From the NCBI GenBank assembly GCA_040385105.1, contig JAZKHY010000005.1, positions 1-64,000 on the forward strand: DNA of 64,000 bases, read 5' to 3'. Under the pieces are notes generated by a model. It ran no database searches. It was given only the letters and a program-made list of their open reading frames with translations, and was not told the origin of the DNA. Origin of the DNA: JACMQX01 sp040385105. GTDB lineage: Bacteria > Pseudomonadota > Gammaproteobacteria > Burkholderiales > Burkholderiaceae_C. Of this stretch, positions 8,758 through 18,355 are shown in pieces (position 1 is the stretch's first letter; each line of letters starts with the position of its first letter). Position numbers and translations under genes: made by a program.

Positions 8758-8766
8758 GCGATTTCA

Positions 8767-11700
8767 ATGGACCTCCCCAAGCTCACTTCCGGAAAGCGCT
8801 ACACCCTGCCCCGCCCCGCCGGGTCGGCCGATGCGTTGCTGCTGGCGCAACTTGCAGGGCGCGAGAAAGCCGCCGGCCGCCTGACCGCCATCGTCACCTC
8901 GGACGCCACCGATGCCCAGCGGCTGATGGAGGAGATCGCCTTCTTCGCGCCCGGCCTGCGCTGCGCCCTCTTCCCCGACTGGGAGACGCTGCCCTACGAC
9001 ACCTTCTCGCCGCACCAGGACCTGATCAGCGAGCGGCTGGCTACGCTGTGGCGCATTTCGCAGCGCGACAAGGACACCGGCGCAGATGTGGTCATCGTGC
9101 CGGCCACAACGGCGCTGTACCGCCTTGCGCCCCCCTCTTTCCTCGCGGGCTATACCTTCCAGTTCAAGGTCAAGCAGAAGCTCGACGAGTCCAGACTGAA
9201 AGCCCAGCTCACGCTCGCCGGCTACAGCCATGTGACCCAGGTGGTGAGCCCCGGCGAATATGCTGTGCGCGGCGGCCTCATCGACCTGTTCCCCATGGGC
9301 TCGCCCGTGCCCTTCCGGGTGGACCTGTTCGACAACGAGATCGACTCCATCCGCACCTTCGACCCCGACAGCCAGCGCAGCCTCTACCCGGTGCCGGAAG
9401 TGCGCCTGCTGCCCGGGCGCGAGTTCCCGATGGACGACGACGCACGCGCCCGGTTCCGCAGCCGCTGGCGCGAGCTGCTGGAAGGCGACCCGACCAAGAG
9501 CCGCATCTACAAGGACATGGGCAACGGCGTGGCCACCGCCGGCATCGAGTACTACCTGCCGCTGTTCTTTGAAGATACGGCCACGGTGTTCGACTACCTG
9601 GGTGCCGATGCGACGGTCGTCCTGCATGGCGACCTGGAGCCCGCCTTCCATGCCTTCTGGCAAGACACCAAGGACCGCTACCGCCTGGTGCAGGGCGACC
9701 CGGAGCGCCCCTCGCTGCCGCCCGAGGCGCTCTTCCTCAGCACCGAGCAGTTCTATGCGCGGGCCAATGGCTACGCGCAACTGGCCGTCAAGGCAGCCCA
9801 GGGAGAAGCCGTGGAACTGCTGGAGACAGCGCCGCTGCCGCCCATGTCCGTGGTGCGCGGCGCCGACGAACCGCTCGCGCGGCTGCAGGACCACATCCGC
9901 AACACCCAGCACCGCGTGCTGCTGCTGGCCGAAAGCGACGGCCGGCGCGAAAGCCTGCTGGACTTCCTGCGCGCCAGCCACCTGTCGCCGCCGGCCTTCG
10001 ATTCGCTGGAGGAGTTCCAGCACAGCGATGAAAAAGTCGGCATTGCCACGTCCGGGCTCAACACCGGCTTCAGCTGGGTTGGGCAGGGCATCGACTTCGT
10101 CACCGAGACCGAGCTCTTCGCCGCAGGGCCGACCACGCGCCGGCGCAAGAAGCAGGAGCAGGTCAGCGACGTCGAGGCACTGATCAAGGACCTGAGCGAG
10201 CTGAACGTCGGCGACCCGGTGGTGCACAGCGCGCATGGCATCGGCCGCTACCGCGGGCTGGTCAACCTCGACCTGGGCCAGGACTTCAACCCCGATGGAA
10301 CGCCTGCAGTCCAGGAGTTCCTGCACCTCGAATACGCTGACAAGGCCACGCTGTATGTGCCCGTCAGCCAGTTGCACCTGATCAGCCGCTACACCGGCGT
10401 GAGCGCCGAGGAGGCACCGCTGCACCGCCTGGGCTCCGGCCAGTGGGAGAAGGCCAGGCGCAAGGCGGCCGAGCAGGTGCGCGACTCCGCCGCCGAGCTG
10501 CTCAACATCTATGCCCGCCGCGCGGCGCGCGAGGGCCATGCCTTCCGCTACTCGCCGCAGGACTACGAAACCTTCGCAAACGACTTCGGCTTCGATGAAA
10601 CAGCCGACCAGCGCGCCGCCATCCATGCCGTGATCCAGGACATGATCTCGCCGCGCCCGATGGACCGCCTGGTTTGCGGCGACGTCGGCTTCGGCAAGAC
10701 CGAGGTCGCATTGCGCGCCGCCTTCATCGCCGTCACGGGTGGCAGGCAGGTGGCCTTCCTCGCGCCCACCACGCTGCTGGCCGAGCAGCACTACCAGACG
10801 CTGGTGGACCGCTTCAGCAAATGGCCCGTGAAGGTGGCGGAGGTGTCGCGCTTCCGCTCGGGCAAGGAGATCACGGCGTCGATCAAGGGCATTGCCGACG
10901 GCAGCGTGGACATCGTTGTCGGCACACACAAGCTGCTGTCGGAGTCCACGAAGTTCAAGAACCTCGGTTTGCTGATCATTGACGAGGAACACCGCTTCGG
11001 CGTTCGCCACAAGGAGGCGATGAAGGCGCTGCGCGCCGAGGTTGATGTGCTCACGCTCACCGCCACGCCGATCCCGCGTACGCTGGGCATGGCGCTGGAA
11101 GGCCTGCGCGACCTCAGCGTGATCGCTACCGCGCCGCAGCGACGCCTGGCCATCAAGACCTTCGTGCGCAACGAGGGCAACGGCGTGATCCGCGAAGCCG
11201 TTCTGCGCGAGCTCAAGCGCGGCGGGCAGATCTACTTCCTGCACAACGAGGTCGAGACCATCCAGAACCGGCGCGAGCGGCTCGAGACGCTTCTGCCCGA
11301 GGCCCGCATCGCGGTGGCCCATGGCCAGATGCCCGAGCGCGAGCTGGAGCGTGTGATGCGTGACTTTGTGGCCCAGCGCTACAACGTGCTGCTCTGCTCG
11401 ACCATCATCGAAACCGGCATCGACGTGCCGACGGCCAATACCATCGTCATCAGCCGCGCCGACAAGTTCGGCCTGGCGCAGCTGCACCAGCTGCGCGGCC
11501 GCGTGGGCCGCAGCCACCACCAGGCCTATGCCTACCTGATGGTGCCCGACAAGGAAAGCCTGACCAAGCAGGCCAGCCAGCGGTTGGACGCCATCCAGCA
11601 GATGGAAGAACTCGGCTCCGGCTTTTACCTGGCGATGCATGACCTGGAGATCCGCGGCGCCGGTGAGGTGCTGGGCGAGAACCAGAGCGGCAACATGCTG

Positions 11701-12255
11701 GAGATCGGCTTCCAGCTGTACAACGAGATGCTGTCGGAAGCGGTGCGCTCGCTCAAGGAAGGCAAGGAGCCCGACCTGTTGAGCCCGCTGAACGTCACCA
11801 CCGAGATCAACCTGCACGCCCCCGCTCTGCTGCCGAACGACTACTGCGGCGATGTGCACCTGCGCCTCTCGTTCTACAAGAAGCTGGCCACCGCAAAGAA
11901 CACCGACCAGATCGACGCCCTGCTGGAAGAAATTGTCGACCGCTTCGGCAAGCTGCCGCCGCAGGCCCAGACCCTCATCGACGTGCACCGCCTGCGGGCG
12001 ATCGCCAGGCCCTATGGCGTGGTCAAGGTCGATGCCGCGCCCGGTGTCATCCACATCACCTTCCGCAAGAACCCGCCATTCGACCCGATGCGCATCATCG
12101 AGATGGTGCAGAAGAACAAGCACATCCGCCTGGCGGGCAACGAGAAGCTGCGCATCGAGCGCGAGCTGAAAGAGCCCAAGGACCGCGCGCAGATGGTTCG
12201 CGATGTACTGCGCGGTCTCGGAAAACCCACGACCCAGGAAGCAACACCTGCATGA
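8767..12255 (+). CDS. mfd: transcription-repair coupling factor
   Basis: Large (1162 aa) ATP-dependent translocase that removes stalled RNA polymerase from DNA lesions and recruits UvrA. Order of domains: UvrB-like N-terminal module (about 1-350), CarD-type polymerase-interaction domain starting near residue 478 (LNVGDPVVHSAHGIGRYRG), superfamily 2 helicase with Walker A GDVGFGKTEVALRA near 637, DEEH box in LLIIDEEHRFGV near 737, motif III LTATPIPRTLGMAL, motif VI LRGRVGRSHHQAYAYL, and a C-terminal TRCF domain. Full length with no disruption. Its stop overlaps the serB start (ATGA). Confidence 0.98.
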   Translation: MDLPKLTSGKRYTLPRPAGSADALLLAQLAGREKAAGRLTAIVTSDATDAQRLMEEIAFFAPGLRCALFPDWETLPYDTFSPHQDLISERLATLWRISQRDKDTGADVVIVPATTALYRLAPPSFLAGYTFQFKVKQKLDESRLKAQLTLAGYSHVTQVVSPGEYAVRGGLIDLFPMGSPVPFRVDLFDNEIDSIRTFDPDSQRSLYPVPEVRLLPGREFPMDDDARARFRSRWRELLEGDPTKSRIYKDMGNGVATAGIEYYLPLFFEDTATVFDYLGADATVVLHGDLEPAFHAFWQDTKDRYRLVQGDPERPSLPPEALFLSTEQFYARANGYAQLAVKAAQGEAVELLETAPLPPMSVVRGADEPLARLQDHIRNTQHRVLLLAESDGRRESLLDFLRASHLSPPAFDSLEEFQHSDEKVGIATSGLNTGFSWVGQGIDFVTETELFAAGPTTRRRKKQEQVSDVEALIKDLSELNVGDPVVHSAHGIGRYRGLVNLDLGQDFNPDGTPAVQEFLHLEYADKATLYVPVSQLHLISRYTGVSAEEAPLHRLGSGQWEKARRKAAEQVRDSAAELLNIYARRAAREGHAFRYSPQDYETFANDFGFDETADQRAAIHAVIQDMISPRPMDRLVCGDVGFGKTEVALRAAFIAVTGGRQVAFLAPTTLLAEQHYQTLVDRFSKWPVKVAEVSRFRSGKEITASIKGIADGSVDIVVGTHKLLSESTKFKNLGLLIIDEEHRFGVRHKEAMKALRAEVDVLTLTATPIPRTLGMALEGLRDLSVIATAPQRRLAIKTFVRNEGNGVIREAVLRELKRGGQIYFLHNEVETIQNRRERLETLLPEARIAVAHGQMPERELERVMRDFVAQRYNVLLCSTIIETGIDVPTANTIVISRADKFGLAQLHQLRGRVGRSHHQAYAYLMVPDKESLTKQASQRLDAIQQMEELGSGFYLAMHDLEIRGAGEVLGENQSGNMLEIGFQLYNEMLSEAVRSLKEGKEPDLLSPLNVTTEINLHAPALLPNDYCGDVHLRLSFYKKLATAKNTDQIDALLEEIVDRFGKLPPQAQTLIDVHRLRAIARPYGVVKVDAAPGVIHITFRKNPPFDPMRIIEMVQKNKHIRLAGNEKLRIERELKEPKDRAQMVRDVLRGLGKPTTQEATPA

Positions 12256-12977
12256 GCAACCCCATGACCCAACCCACCGAAATCTCCCCCGGCCTCGTCA
12301 TCCAGCGCTTCACGCCGCCCCTGAAGCTCAAGGCCTTCAAACTTGTTGCATTCGACATGGACTCCACGCTGATCAACATCGAATGCGTGGACGAGATCGC
12401 CGATGCCGCCGGCCGCAAGGCCGAGGTGGCAGCGATCACCGAGGCCGCCATGCGCGGCGAGATCGCCGACTACAAGGAAAGCCTGCGCCGCCGCGTGGCC
12501 CTGCTCAAGGGTGTGACGGTGGCGCACATGGAAGAGGTTTACAACAACCGCCTGCAGCTCAACCCCGGCGCGGCAGAACTCGTGGCGGCCTGCAAGAAAG
12601 CCGGCATGAAGGTGCTGCTGGTCAGCGGCGGCTTCACCTTCTTCACCGACCGCGTGCGCGACCGCCTCGGCATCGACTTCACCCGCTCCAACCTGCTGGG
12701 CATCAAGGATGGCGTGCTCACCGGCGAGATGGTGGACCAGCCCTGGGGCGACATCTGTGACGGCAGCGAAAAGCGCATCATGCTGCTGGAAACCTGCGAC
12801 GCGCTGGGCATCAAGCCGTCCGAGGCCATCGCCATGGGCGATGGCGCGAACGACCTGCTGATGATGGGTGTGGCCGGCCTGTCGGTGGCCTACCACGCCA
12901 AACCCAAAGTACGCGAACAGGCGATGGTGGCCATCAACGCCGGCGGCCTCGACCGCCTGCTCGAAGTATTTGCCTGA
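12252..12977 (+). CDS. serB: phosphoserine phosphatase
   Basis: Last step of serine synthesis, removing phosphate from L-phosphoserine. The 241 aa HAD-superfamily protein has motif I FDMDSTLI (nucleophile Asp at about 36), motif II Ser in VSGGFTFF, a motif III Lys downstream, and motif IV MGDGANDLLMM. It lacks the N-terminal ACT domain found in the longer SerB forms. It starts within the mfd stop (four-base overlap), so the two genes are translationally coupled. An ATG four codons later is an alternative start. Three bases separate its stop from the opposing sensor-kinase gene. Confidence 0.95.
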   Translation: MSNPMTQPTEISPGLVIQRFTPPLKLKAFKLVAFDMDSTLINIECVDEIADAAGRKAEVAAITEAAMRGEIADYKESLRRRVALLKGVTVAHMEEVYNNRLQLNPGAAELVAACKKAGMKVLLVSGGFTFFTDRVRDRLGIDFTRSNLLGIKDGVLTGEMVDQPWGDICDGSEKRIMLLETCDALGIKPSEAIAMGDGANDLLMMGVAGLSVAYHAKPKVREQAMVAINAGGLDRLLEVFA

Positions 12978-12980
12978 CGC

Positions 12981-15740
12981 CTAGACCAGGCGTGCCGCCT
13001 CGGCCTCCAGACGCACCGTAAACGTCGTCCCTTCGCCTGCCACGCTCTTCACCGAGATCGTCCCGCCATGCGTCTCGACGGCGTTTTTCACGATGGCCAG
13101 GCCCAGCCCCGTGCCCTGGATCGCCCCCACATTGCTGGCCCGGTGGAATGACTCGAACAGGTGCGGTATCTCGTCGGCCGGAATGCCGATGCCCTGGTCG
13201 GACACCTCGAACACCACCTGGCCCAGGTTCAGGTAAACCTTGAACATCACTTCACCGCCCTGCGGCGAATACTTGAGCGCGTTTGACAGCAGGTTGCTGA
13301 AGATGTGGCGCAGCAGCTTCTCGTCGTATTCGCCGGGCTCCAGGTCACGTGCGATGTCCACCGCCACATGGCAGGCCGACTGCGGCTGCTGGGTCCGCGC
13401 TTCGGCCACCAGCTCGTAGCACAAGGCCCGCAGGTCCAGCGGCGCCGGGCTGAACTCCAGCATGTGCGCCTCGGCCTTGCCCAGCAGCAGCACGCGGTCC
13501 ATCATGCGCGTCATGCGCTGGACACCCGAGGCAATGCTGTCCAGCACCTCAAGCTTCTCGTCGTCGGGCAGCCTGTCGCCATAGTGGCGCAGCACCTCCT
13601 CGGCCGACAGGATGCCGGCCAGCGGAGTGCGGAACTCATGGCTGGTCATGGCCACGAAGCGCGTGCGCAGCTCGTTCAGGGCCTTCTGCTGCTCCAGCGC
13701 CTCGCGCGTCTCTTCTTCAGATTTCTTGCGGTCGGTGATGTCCAGGAAGGTCCAGATCACGCCGGAGTCCGGGTCGTGCGGCCGGATGCAGCTGCCGGCC
13801 ATCTGCACCCAGAAGGTCTCGCCGTTCGCGCGGCGGAACAGCCTCTCGTCGATGTAGCTGCCGTCGCGGATGAGCATGGCGCGCGCCAGCAGGCCAAAGC
13901 GCTCCCACTCCTCCACGCTCACATGGATGTAGGCAGAAGTCTGGCCGATCAGGTCCTCGCGCTTTTGCCCCAGCATCTGCGCAAACTTGTGGTTGACCCA
14001 GACATGCCGACGTGCCACCGACAGCACGATGCCCACGAGCGCGGTGTTGAGGATGGCCTCGCGCTCGGACGATGTCCGCTGCAGTTCCTCCTCCAGCTGC
14101 TTGCGGCGGGTGATGTCCATGATGCCCCACACCGTGCCCTGTGACAGGTCGCGCAGGCTCACGGCCTTGCCCGACAGGAAGACCCAGATGGGCGTGCCGT
14201 CGATCCTGCGCATCTGGATCTCGACCTGGTACACCTCGCCCTTGCGGATGGCTGCCGCCACCTCACCACCTACCTTGAGGTAAGCGTCGCGCGAGGGGTA
14301 GAACGGCTCAAGCGAATTGAACTGCTGCGCATCACGCGGCACGCCGAATATCTGGAACATGGCCTGGTTGGCCCAGCGGAAACGACCTTCAGGCGTCAGA
14401 AAGGCAATACCCACCAACGAACTCTCCAGGATGGTCTCGCGCTCCTCCAGCACGGCGCGGTAGCGTTCCTGCGATTCGCTCAGCGCCTCGACCATCGCAT
14501 GCTCGGCCTCGATGCGCGCCTGCGCCTGCTCCTTCTCGGCGCGCGAGACATTGATGCGGTCAGCCAGCGCGAACGACAGCAGGATCATTTCCAGCGCCGA
14601 GCCGATCAGCAGTGCATTGGAGGTGAAGCGGTTGGACGGCAGCACGCCGGTGTTGTGCAGCGCCAGCGTGACCACGCCCATCAGCAGCACCGCCCACGCC
14701 GTGAGGAAGTAGCGTGCGCCCGGGTGGCCGCGCCGCACGCTCAGCACCCCGGCCACCACCAGCGCCGTCACGGTGAACACCGCCAGCACCGTCACCATCC
14801 AGGACGACACCGCATACGGCAGGCCCAGCGCGGCAGCCACCGCCAGCGCCCAGCCGGCCTTCAGCAGCTTCATCAGCAGGTCAAGCCGCGGCATTTCAGT
14901 GGCACTGGCAAGAAAGGCCCGTGCAAACCACACGCCGAACACCGCCGCTACCGCCATGCCGGTGGGCGGCGCCACGCCGTTCCACCATGTCTGGCCGGGC
15001 CAGAGGAATTGCCCGCCCAGGCCGGTGAGCGCGGCCTGCGCCAGGGCCATGCCGCCGGCAAATGCCACATAGATCAGGTAGTTGCGGTCGCGCACCGAGA
15101 AGAACAGCAGCAGGTTGTAAGCCAGCAGCCCGATCAGCAGCCCGAAGTACAGGCTCAGCAGCGAATACTCGGCCTGGTCGTGCGCCCAGAGCGCCGCGGG
15201 CTGCCAGAGCCTCACCGGCGCCGACACCGTACCCTGCGACTCCAGCCGCAGGTAGAGCGTGGCCGGGCCGGGCTGCAGCGTCACCGGCATCACATGGTTG
15301 CGGTGCTGGACTTTGCGCGATGCGAAGGGCAGCGCGTCGCCGCCGCTTTGCCGCGCGAACGCACCGTCCGCGCCCGGCGCATACAGGTCCACACGGTCCA
15401 GCGGCGGGTAGGCCAGCTCCAGCATCCAGTCGCGCGGCGCGCCTGCCTCCACGAGAAGGTTCACCCGAAGCCAGATCGCAGAATTCGTGAGGCCGAAATT
15501 GGCGCCGGGGCTGGCAGGCGCAACCGGCTTGAACTGCGCCTGCGCCGCCGGAGCGGTGACGTCGGAAAGGCCCAGCTTGCCTGACGGGTCCTCCAGCCAG
15601 CTGAAGCTGCGCGACAGCGCATGGCTGTCGGCCGGGCCGATGGCCAGCACGCCCTGGTCCTGCGCCTGTGTCTGCGCCTGTACCGGCAGCAAGACTGCCG
15701 CTGCAAGCACCAGCGCAGCCAGGATGCGGATCCAGATCAT
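12981..15740 (-). CDS. 7TMR-DISM sensor histidine kinase with PAS domains
   Basis: Membrane sensor kinase of 919 aa. A signal peptide (about 1-22) is followed by a periplasmic DISMED2-type beta domain (about 35-175), a seven-helix 7TMR-DISM membrane module (about 185-390), two PAS domains (about 425-540 and 555-670), a phosphotransfer domain with the His in TSHEFRTPLAGIL, and an ATPase domain with the N box NLLSNALKYS, the G1 box DQGIGI and the G2 box GTGLGLAIV. There is no receiver domain and no response-regulator gene next to it. DISM extracellular domains often bind carbohydrate-like ligands. Its start overlaps the end of the phoD-like gene (ATGA), so both are one transcription unit. Confidence 0.88.
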   Translation of the reverse strand: MIWIRILAALVLAAAVLLPVQAQTQAQDQGVLAIGPADSHALSRSFSWLEDPSGKLGLSDVTAPAAQAQFKPVAPASPGANFGLTNSAIWLRVNLLVEAGAPRDWMLELAYPPLDRVDLYAPGADGAFARQSGGDALPFASRKVQHRNHVMPVTLQPGPATLYLRLESQGTVSAPVRLWQPAALWAHDQAEYSLLSLYFGLLIGLLAYNLLLFFSVRDRNYLIYVAFAGGMALAQAALTGLGGQFLWPGQTWWNGVAPPTGMAVAAVFGVWFARAFLASATEMPRLDLLMKLLKAGWALAVAAALGLPYAVSSWMVTVLAVFTVTALVVAGVLSVRRGHPGARYFLTAWAVLLMGVVTLALHNTGVLPSNRFTSNALLIGSALEMILLSFALADRINVSRAEKEQAQARIEAEHAMVEALSESQERYRAVLEERETILESSLVGIAFLTPEGRFRWANQAMFQIFGVPRDAQQFNSLEPFYPSRDAYLKVGGEVAAAIRKGEVYQVEIQMRRIDGTPIWVFLSGKAVSLRDLSQGTVWGIMDITRRKQLEEELQRTSSEREAILNTALVGIVLSVARRHVWVNHKFAQMLGQKREDLIGQTSAYIHVSVEEWERFGLLARAMLIRDGSYIDERLFRRANGETFWVQMAGSCIRPHDPDSGVIWTFLDITDRKKSEEETREALEQQKALNELRTRFVAMTSHEFRTPLAGILSAEEVLRHYGDRLPDDEKLEVLDSIASGVQRMTRMMDRVLLLGKAEAHMLEFSPAPLDLRALCYELVAEARTQQPQSACHVAVDIARDLEPGEYDEKLLRHIFSNLLSNALKYSPQGGEVMFKVYLNLGQVVFEVSDQGIGIPADEIPHLFESFHRASNVGAIQGTGLGLAIVKNAVETHGGTISVKSVAGEGTTFTVRLEAEAARLV

Positions 15741-17320
15741 GCCCTCTCCACCACGGGACGCCCCGCCTGCACCGCAAATCGCGCCAGCGTCTGCACGCCG
15801 CTGCCCTGCTGGGTCACGTCATTCACCACACGCAAGGTGGTGGTGAGCTGGCCCGGCGTGAATTCGGCTATGCCATAGCCCTTGCCGACCGCGTCGGCGA
15901 AGGTGAAGTGCGGGTTCTCCGCCAGCCGCTCCGGGATTTTTTCATTGCCGCCGGACGAACGCGAGGTGATGCTGGTGCCGCAGAACTCCACACCCAGCGC
16001 CGGGCTGCCCTCCACCGCATAGTCGGCCTTGACATGGCCGACCCAGTTTTCGTGAACGTCGCCGCCCAGCAGCACCGGGTTGGCCACGGAATGGCGGCGC
16101 AGCGAGTCTGTCAGCCGCGTGCGGGCGACGGGGTAGCCGTCCCAGCCGTCATTCCAGAAAAAGCGCTGCGGGCCCGCCCGGAAGTCACGCCGGCCAAACA
16201 GCGACTGCTGCCCCAGCACGCTCCAGGTGGCGTCCTTGTTGGCGGCCAGGGTCTCGTCCAGCCAGCGCTCCTGCCGCTCGCCGAGCATGCTGCGGGCCGG
16301 GTCGTTCCACTGCGGGCAGGTGTCAGGGTCGAGCGAGCTTGAGCCGGGCTTGCCGTCGCGCGAGCAGGCCTGCAGGTCCTTGTACTGGCGCGCATCCAGC
16401 AGGCAGACCGACGCGAGCCGGCCAAACCGCACCTGGGTATGCACCCGCATCTCGGCACCCGCCGCCAGCCCCGTCACGGCCTGCGTCAGTGCCGAGGCCC
16501 GCAGCGGCATGTGTTCGTAGTACGCCTGGTAGGCGGCAGCACGGCGGGCGGCAAAGCTGACCACCGGCTGCCCGCTGTTGCCTTCGTTCAGCCCGGCATA
16601 GTCGTTCTGCACCTCGTGGTCGTCCCAGGTCACGAGCCAGGGGCAGGCCGCATGGATGGCCTGCAGGTCCGCGTCGCCCTTGTAATGGGCGTAGCGCTGC
16701 CGGTAGCTGTCCAGCGACTGGGCCCAGCCGCCGAAAACCGAACGCACCGCCTGGGTGGCGCCCGGGTATTCATAGATGTAGTCGCCCAGGAACAGCACCG
16801 CATCAGGGTTCTCCTCGCGCATGTGGCGCCAGGCGCTGAACCAGCCGTGCTCCCAGCGCTGGCACGATGCATAGGCCAGGCGCAGCCTGCGCGCCATGGC
16901 CTGCGGCTCGGGAAAGGTGCGGGTGCGACCGGTGGTGCTGACCGCATCGCCCGTCATGAAGCGGTAGAAATACCAGCGGTCCGGCTCAAGGCCGGCCGCC
17001 TCCACATGCACCGAATGGGCCAGCTCATGCACTGCCTGCGACTGGCCGCTGCGCGCGATGCGGGTGAACTGCTCGTCATGCGCCACCTCCCAGCGCACCG
17101 TCACAGGCTTGCGGTCCATGCCGAAAATGCCGGGCAGGGCCAGGCGCGTCCACAGCACCACCGAATCATGGGCCGGGGAACCGCTGGCCACGCCCAGCGT
17201 GAACGGGTTGCTGCCGGTACGCAGCTGGCTCCAGGCACTGCGCGGCAGCCAGACGGTGGATGCGCCCGCTGCCGCGAGCTTCAGCAGGCGGCGGCGGTCA
17301 TGGAAGGCATTGGCTCGCAT
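15737..17320 (-). CDS. phoD: PhoD-family alkaline phosphatase/phosphodiesterase
   Basis: Secreted metallophosphoesterase of 527 aa. The start at 17320 gives a twin-arginine signal (DRRRLLKLAAAGAS) about ten residues in; starting at 17371 would bury it. Metal-site motifs of the family are present: LGDYIYEYPG, TWDDHEVQNDYAG, and GGDVHENWVGH near the C-terminus. PhoD enzymes need Ca and Fe and release phosphate from phosphate esters, a typical answer to phosphate shortage. It shares four bases with the downstream sensor-kinase gene, an unusual partner for phoD. Confidence 0.9.
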   Translation of the reverse strand: MRANAFHDRRRLLKLAAAGASTVWLPRSAWSQLRTGSNPFTLGVASGSPAHDSVVLWTRLALPGIFGMDRKPVTVRWEVAHDEQFTRIARSGQSQAVHELAHSVHVEAAGLEPDRWYFYRFMTGDAVSTTGRTRTFPEPQAMARRLRLAYASCQRWEHGWFSAWRHMREENPDAVLFLGDYIYEYPGATQAVRSVFGGWAQSLDSYRQRYAHYKGDADLQAIHAACPWLVTWDDHEVQNDYAGLNEGNSGQPVVSFAARRAAAYQAYYEHMPLRASALTQAVTGLAAGAEMRVHTQVRFGRLASVCLLDARQYKDLQACSRDGKPGSSSLDPDTCPQWNDPARSMLGERQERWLDETLAANKDATWSVLGQQSLFGRRDFRAGPQRFFWNDGWDGYPVARTRLTDSLRRHSVANPVLLGGDVHENWVGHVKADYAVEGSPALGVEFCGTSITSRSSGGNEKIPERLAENPHFTFADAVGKGYGIAEFTPGQLTTTLRVVNDVTQQGSGVQTLARFAVQAGRPVVERA

Positions 17321-17450
17321 GCGGGGTATTTGAACCGAAAACCCTGACAGCGGCGCGGTCGGGCGCAACAAATAGCATCGCCGCCGGTGCGCAGGGCCAA
17401 ACCCGCGTCGATAGAATGCAACGCAGCCTTTTCAACCCACGGAAGATCTC

Positions 17451-18299
17451 TTGTCAGACCGCCTCAACGTCCTGCCCCAGTACCTCATGCCAAAGCAGGC
17501 GCTGACGTCGTTCGGCGGCATGGTTGCCTCGGCCCGTGCAGGCGAGCTGACTACGCGGCTGATCCGCTGGTTTGTCGGCAAGTACGGCGTCGACATGGCC
17601 GAGGCCGAGAACCCGGACATCGCCAGTTACGCCAGCTTCAACGAATTCTTCACCCGCGCGCTGAAACCGGGCGCCCGCCCGCTGGCCGATGCCGACCTGA
17701 TCTGCCCGGTGGATGGTGCCATCAGCCAGTTTGGCCCCATCAGCCGCGACCAGATCTTCCAGGCCAAGGGCCATCACTACTCCACCACGGCGGTGGTCGG
17801 CGGCGATGCCGCGCTCGCAGCCCGCTTTGAGGACGGGCACTTCGCCACGCTGTACCTCAGTCCGCGTGACTACCACCGGATCCACATGCCCTGCGCCGGC
17901 CGTCTGGTGCGGATGATCCATGTGCCGGGCGAGTTGTTCTCTGTCAACCCGACGACGGCGCGCGGCGTGCCCGGGCTGTTCGCGCGCAATGAGCGGGTTG
18001 TCTGTGTATTTGACGGGGAGCAAGGCCCGTTCGTGCTGATCCTCGTCGGCGCGACCATCGTCGGCAGCATGGCCACGGTGTGGCACGGCATCGTCAACCC
18101 GCCGCGGCCCGGCACGCTGCGCGAATGGCACTATGCGGACAAGCCGGTGGAACTGGCCCAGGGCGAGGAGATGGGCCGTTTCCTGCTCGGCTCCACCGTT
18201 GTGATGCTGTTCCCCAAGGGTCCGCTGGCCTTCAATGCCGCGTGGGCACCCGGCGGCGCGATCCGGCTGGGCGAAAAAATGGCTACCCGCCAGGGGTAG
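17451..18299 (+). CDS. psd: phosphatidylserine decarboxylase proenzyme
   Basis: Makes phosphatidylethanolamine from phosphatidylserine at the inner membrane. The 282 aa proenzyme contains the self-cleavage site LGST (in GRFLLGSTVVMLFP), where Ser becomes the pyruvoyl group, and the upstream active-site segments FFTRALKPGARP and SPRDYHRIHMP. I use the TTG start at 17451, preceded by GGAAG, because the typical N-terminus SDRLNVLPQYLMPK begins there. The matching synthase gene pssA lies about 9 kb downstream on the other strand. Confidence 0.95.
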   Translation: MSDRLNVLPQYLMPKQALTSFGGMVASARAGELTTRLIRWFVGKYGVDMAEAENPDIASYASFNEFFTRALKPGARPLADADLICPVDGAISQFGPISRDQIFQAKGHHYSTTAVVGGDAALAARFEDGHFATLYLSPRDYHRIHMPCAGRLVRMIHVPGELFSVNPTTARGVPGLFARNERVVCVFDGEQGPFVLILVGATIVGSMATVWHGIVNPPRPGTLREWHYADKPVELAQGEEMGRFLLGSTVVMLFPKGPLAFNAAWAPGGAIRLGEKMATRQG

Positions 18300-18355
18300 C
18301 CAGATTCATTGCTGATCAGGGAGAGCGGCTCAATGAGCCGGTTCAAGGTGCCGGC

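Noticed and set aside
8764..12123. Very long open frame antisense to mfd
   Set aside because: The sense frame has all Mfd domains in order; the antisense frame is a by-product of GC-rich third positions and gives a His/Gln/Val/Leu-rich, family-less protein. The same applies to long antisense frames at 20962-22518, 56730-58193 and 60696-62231.
18326..18340. CGGCTCA-A-TGAGCCG palindrome after psd as a terminator
   Set aside because: The one-base centre leaves only a short stem once a loop forms, and no T-run follows in either direction.
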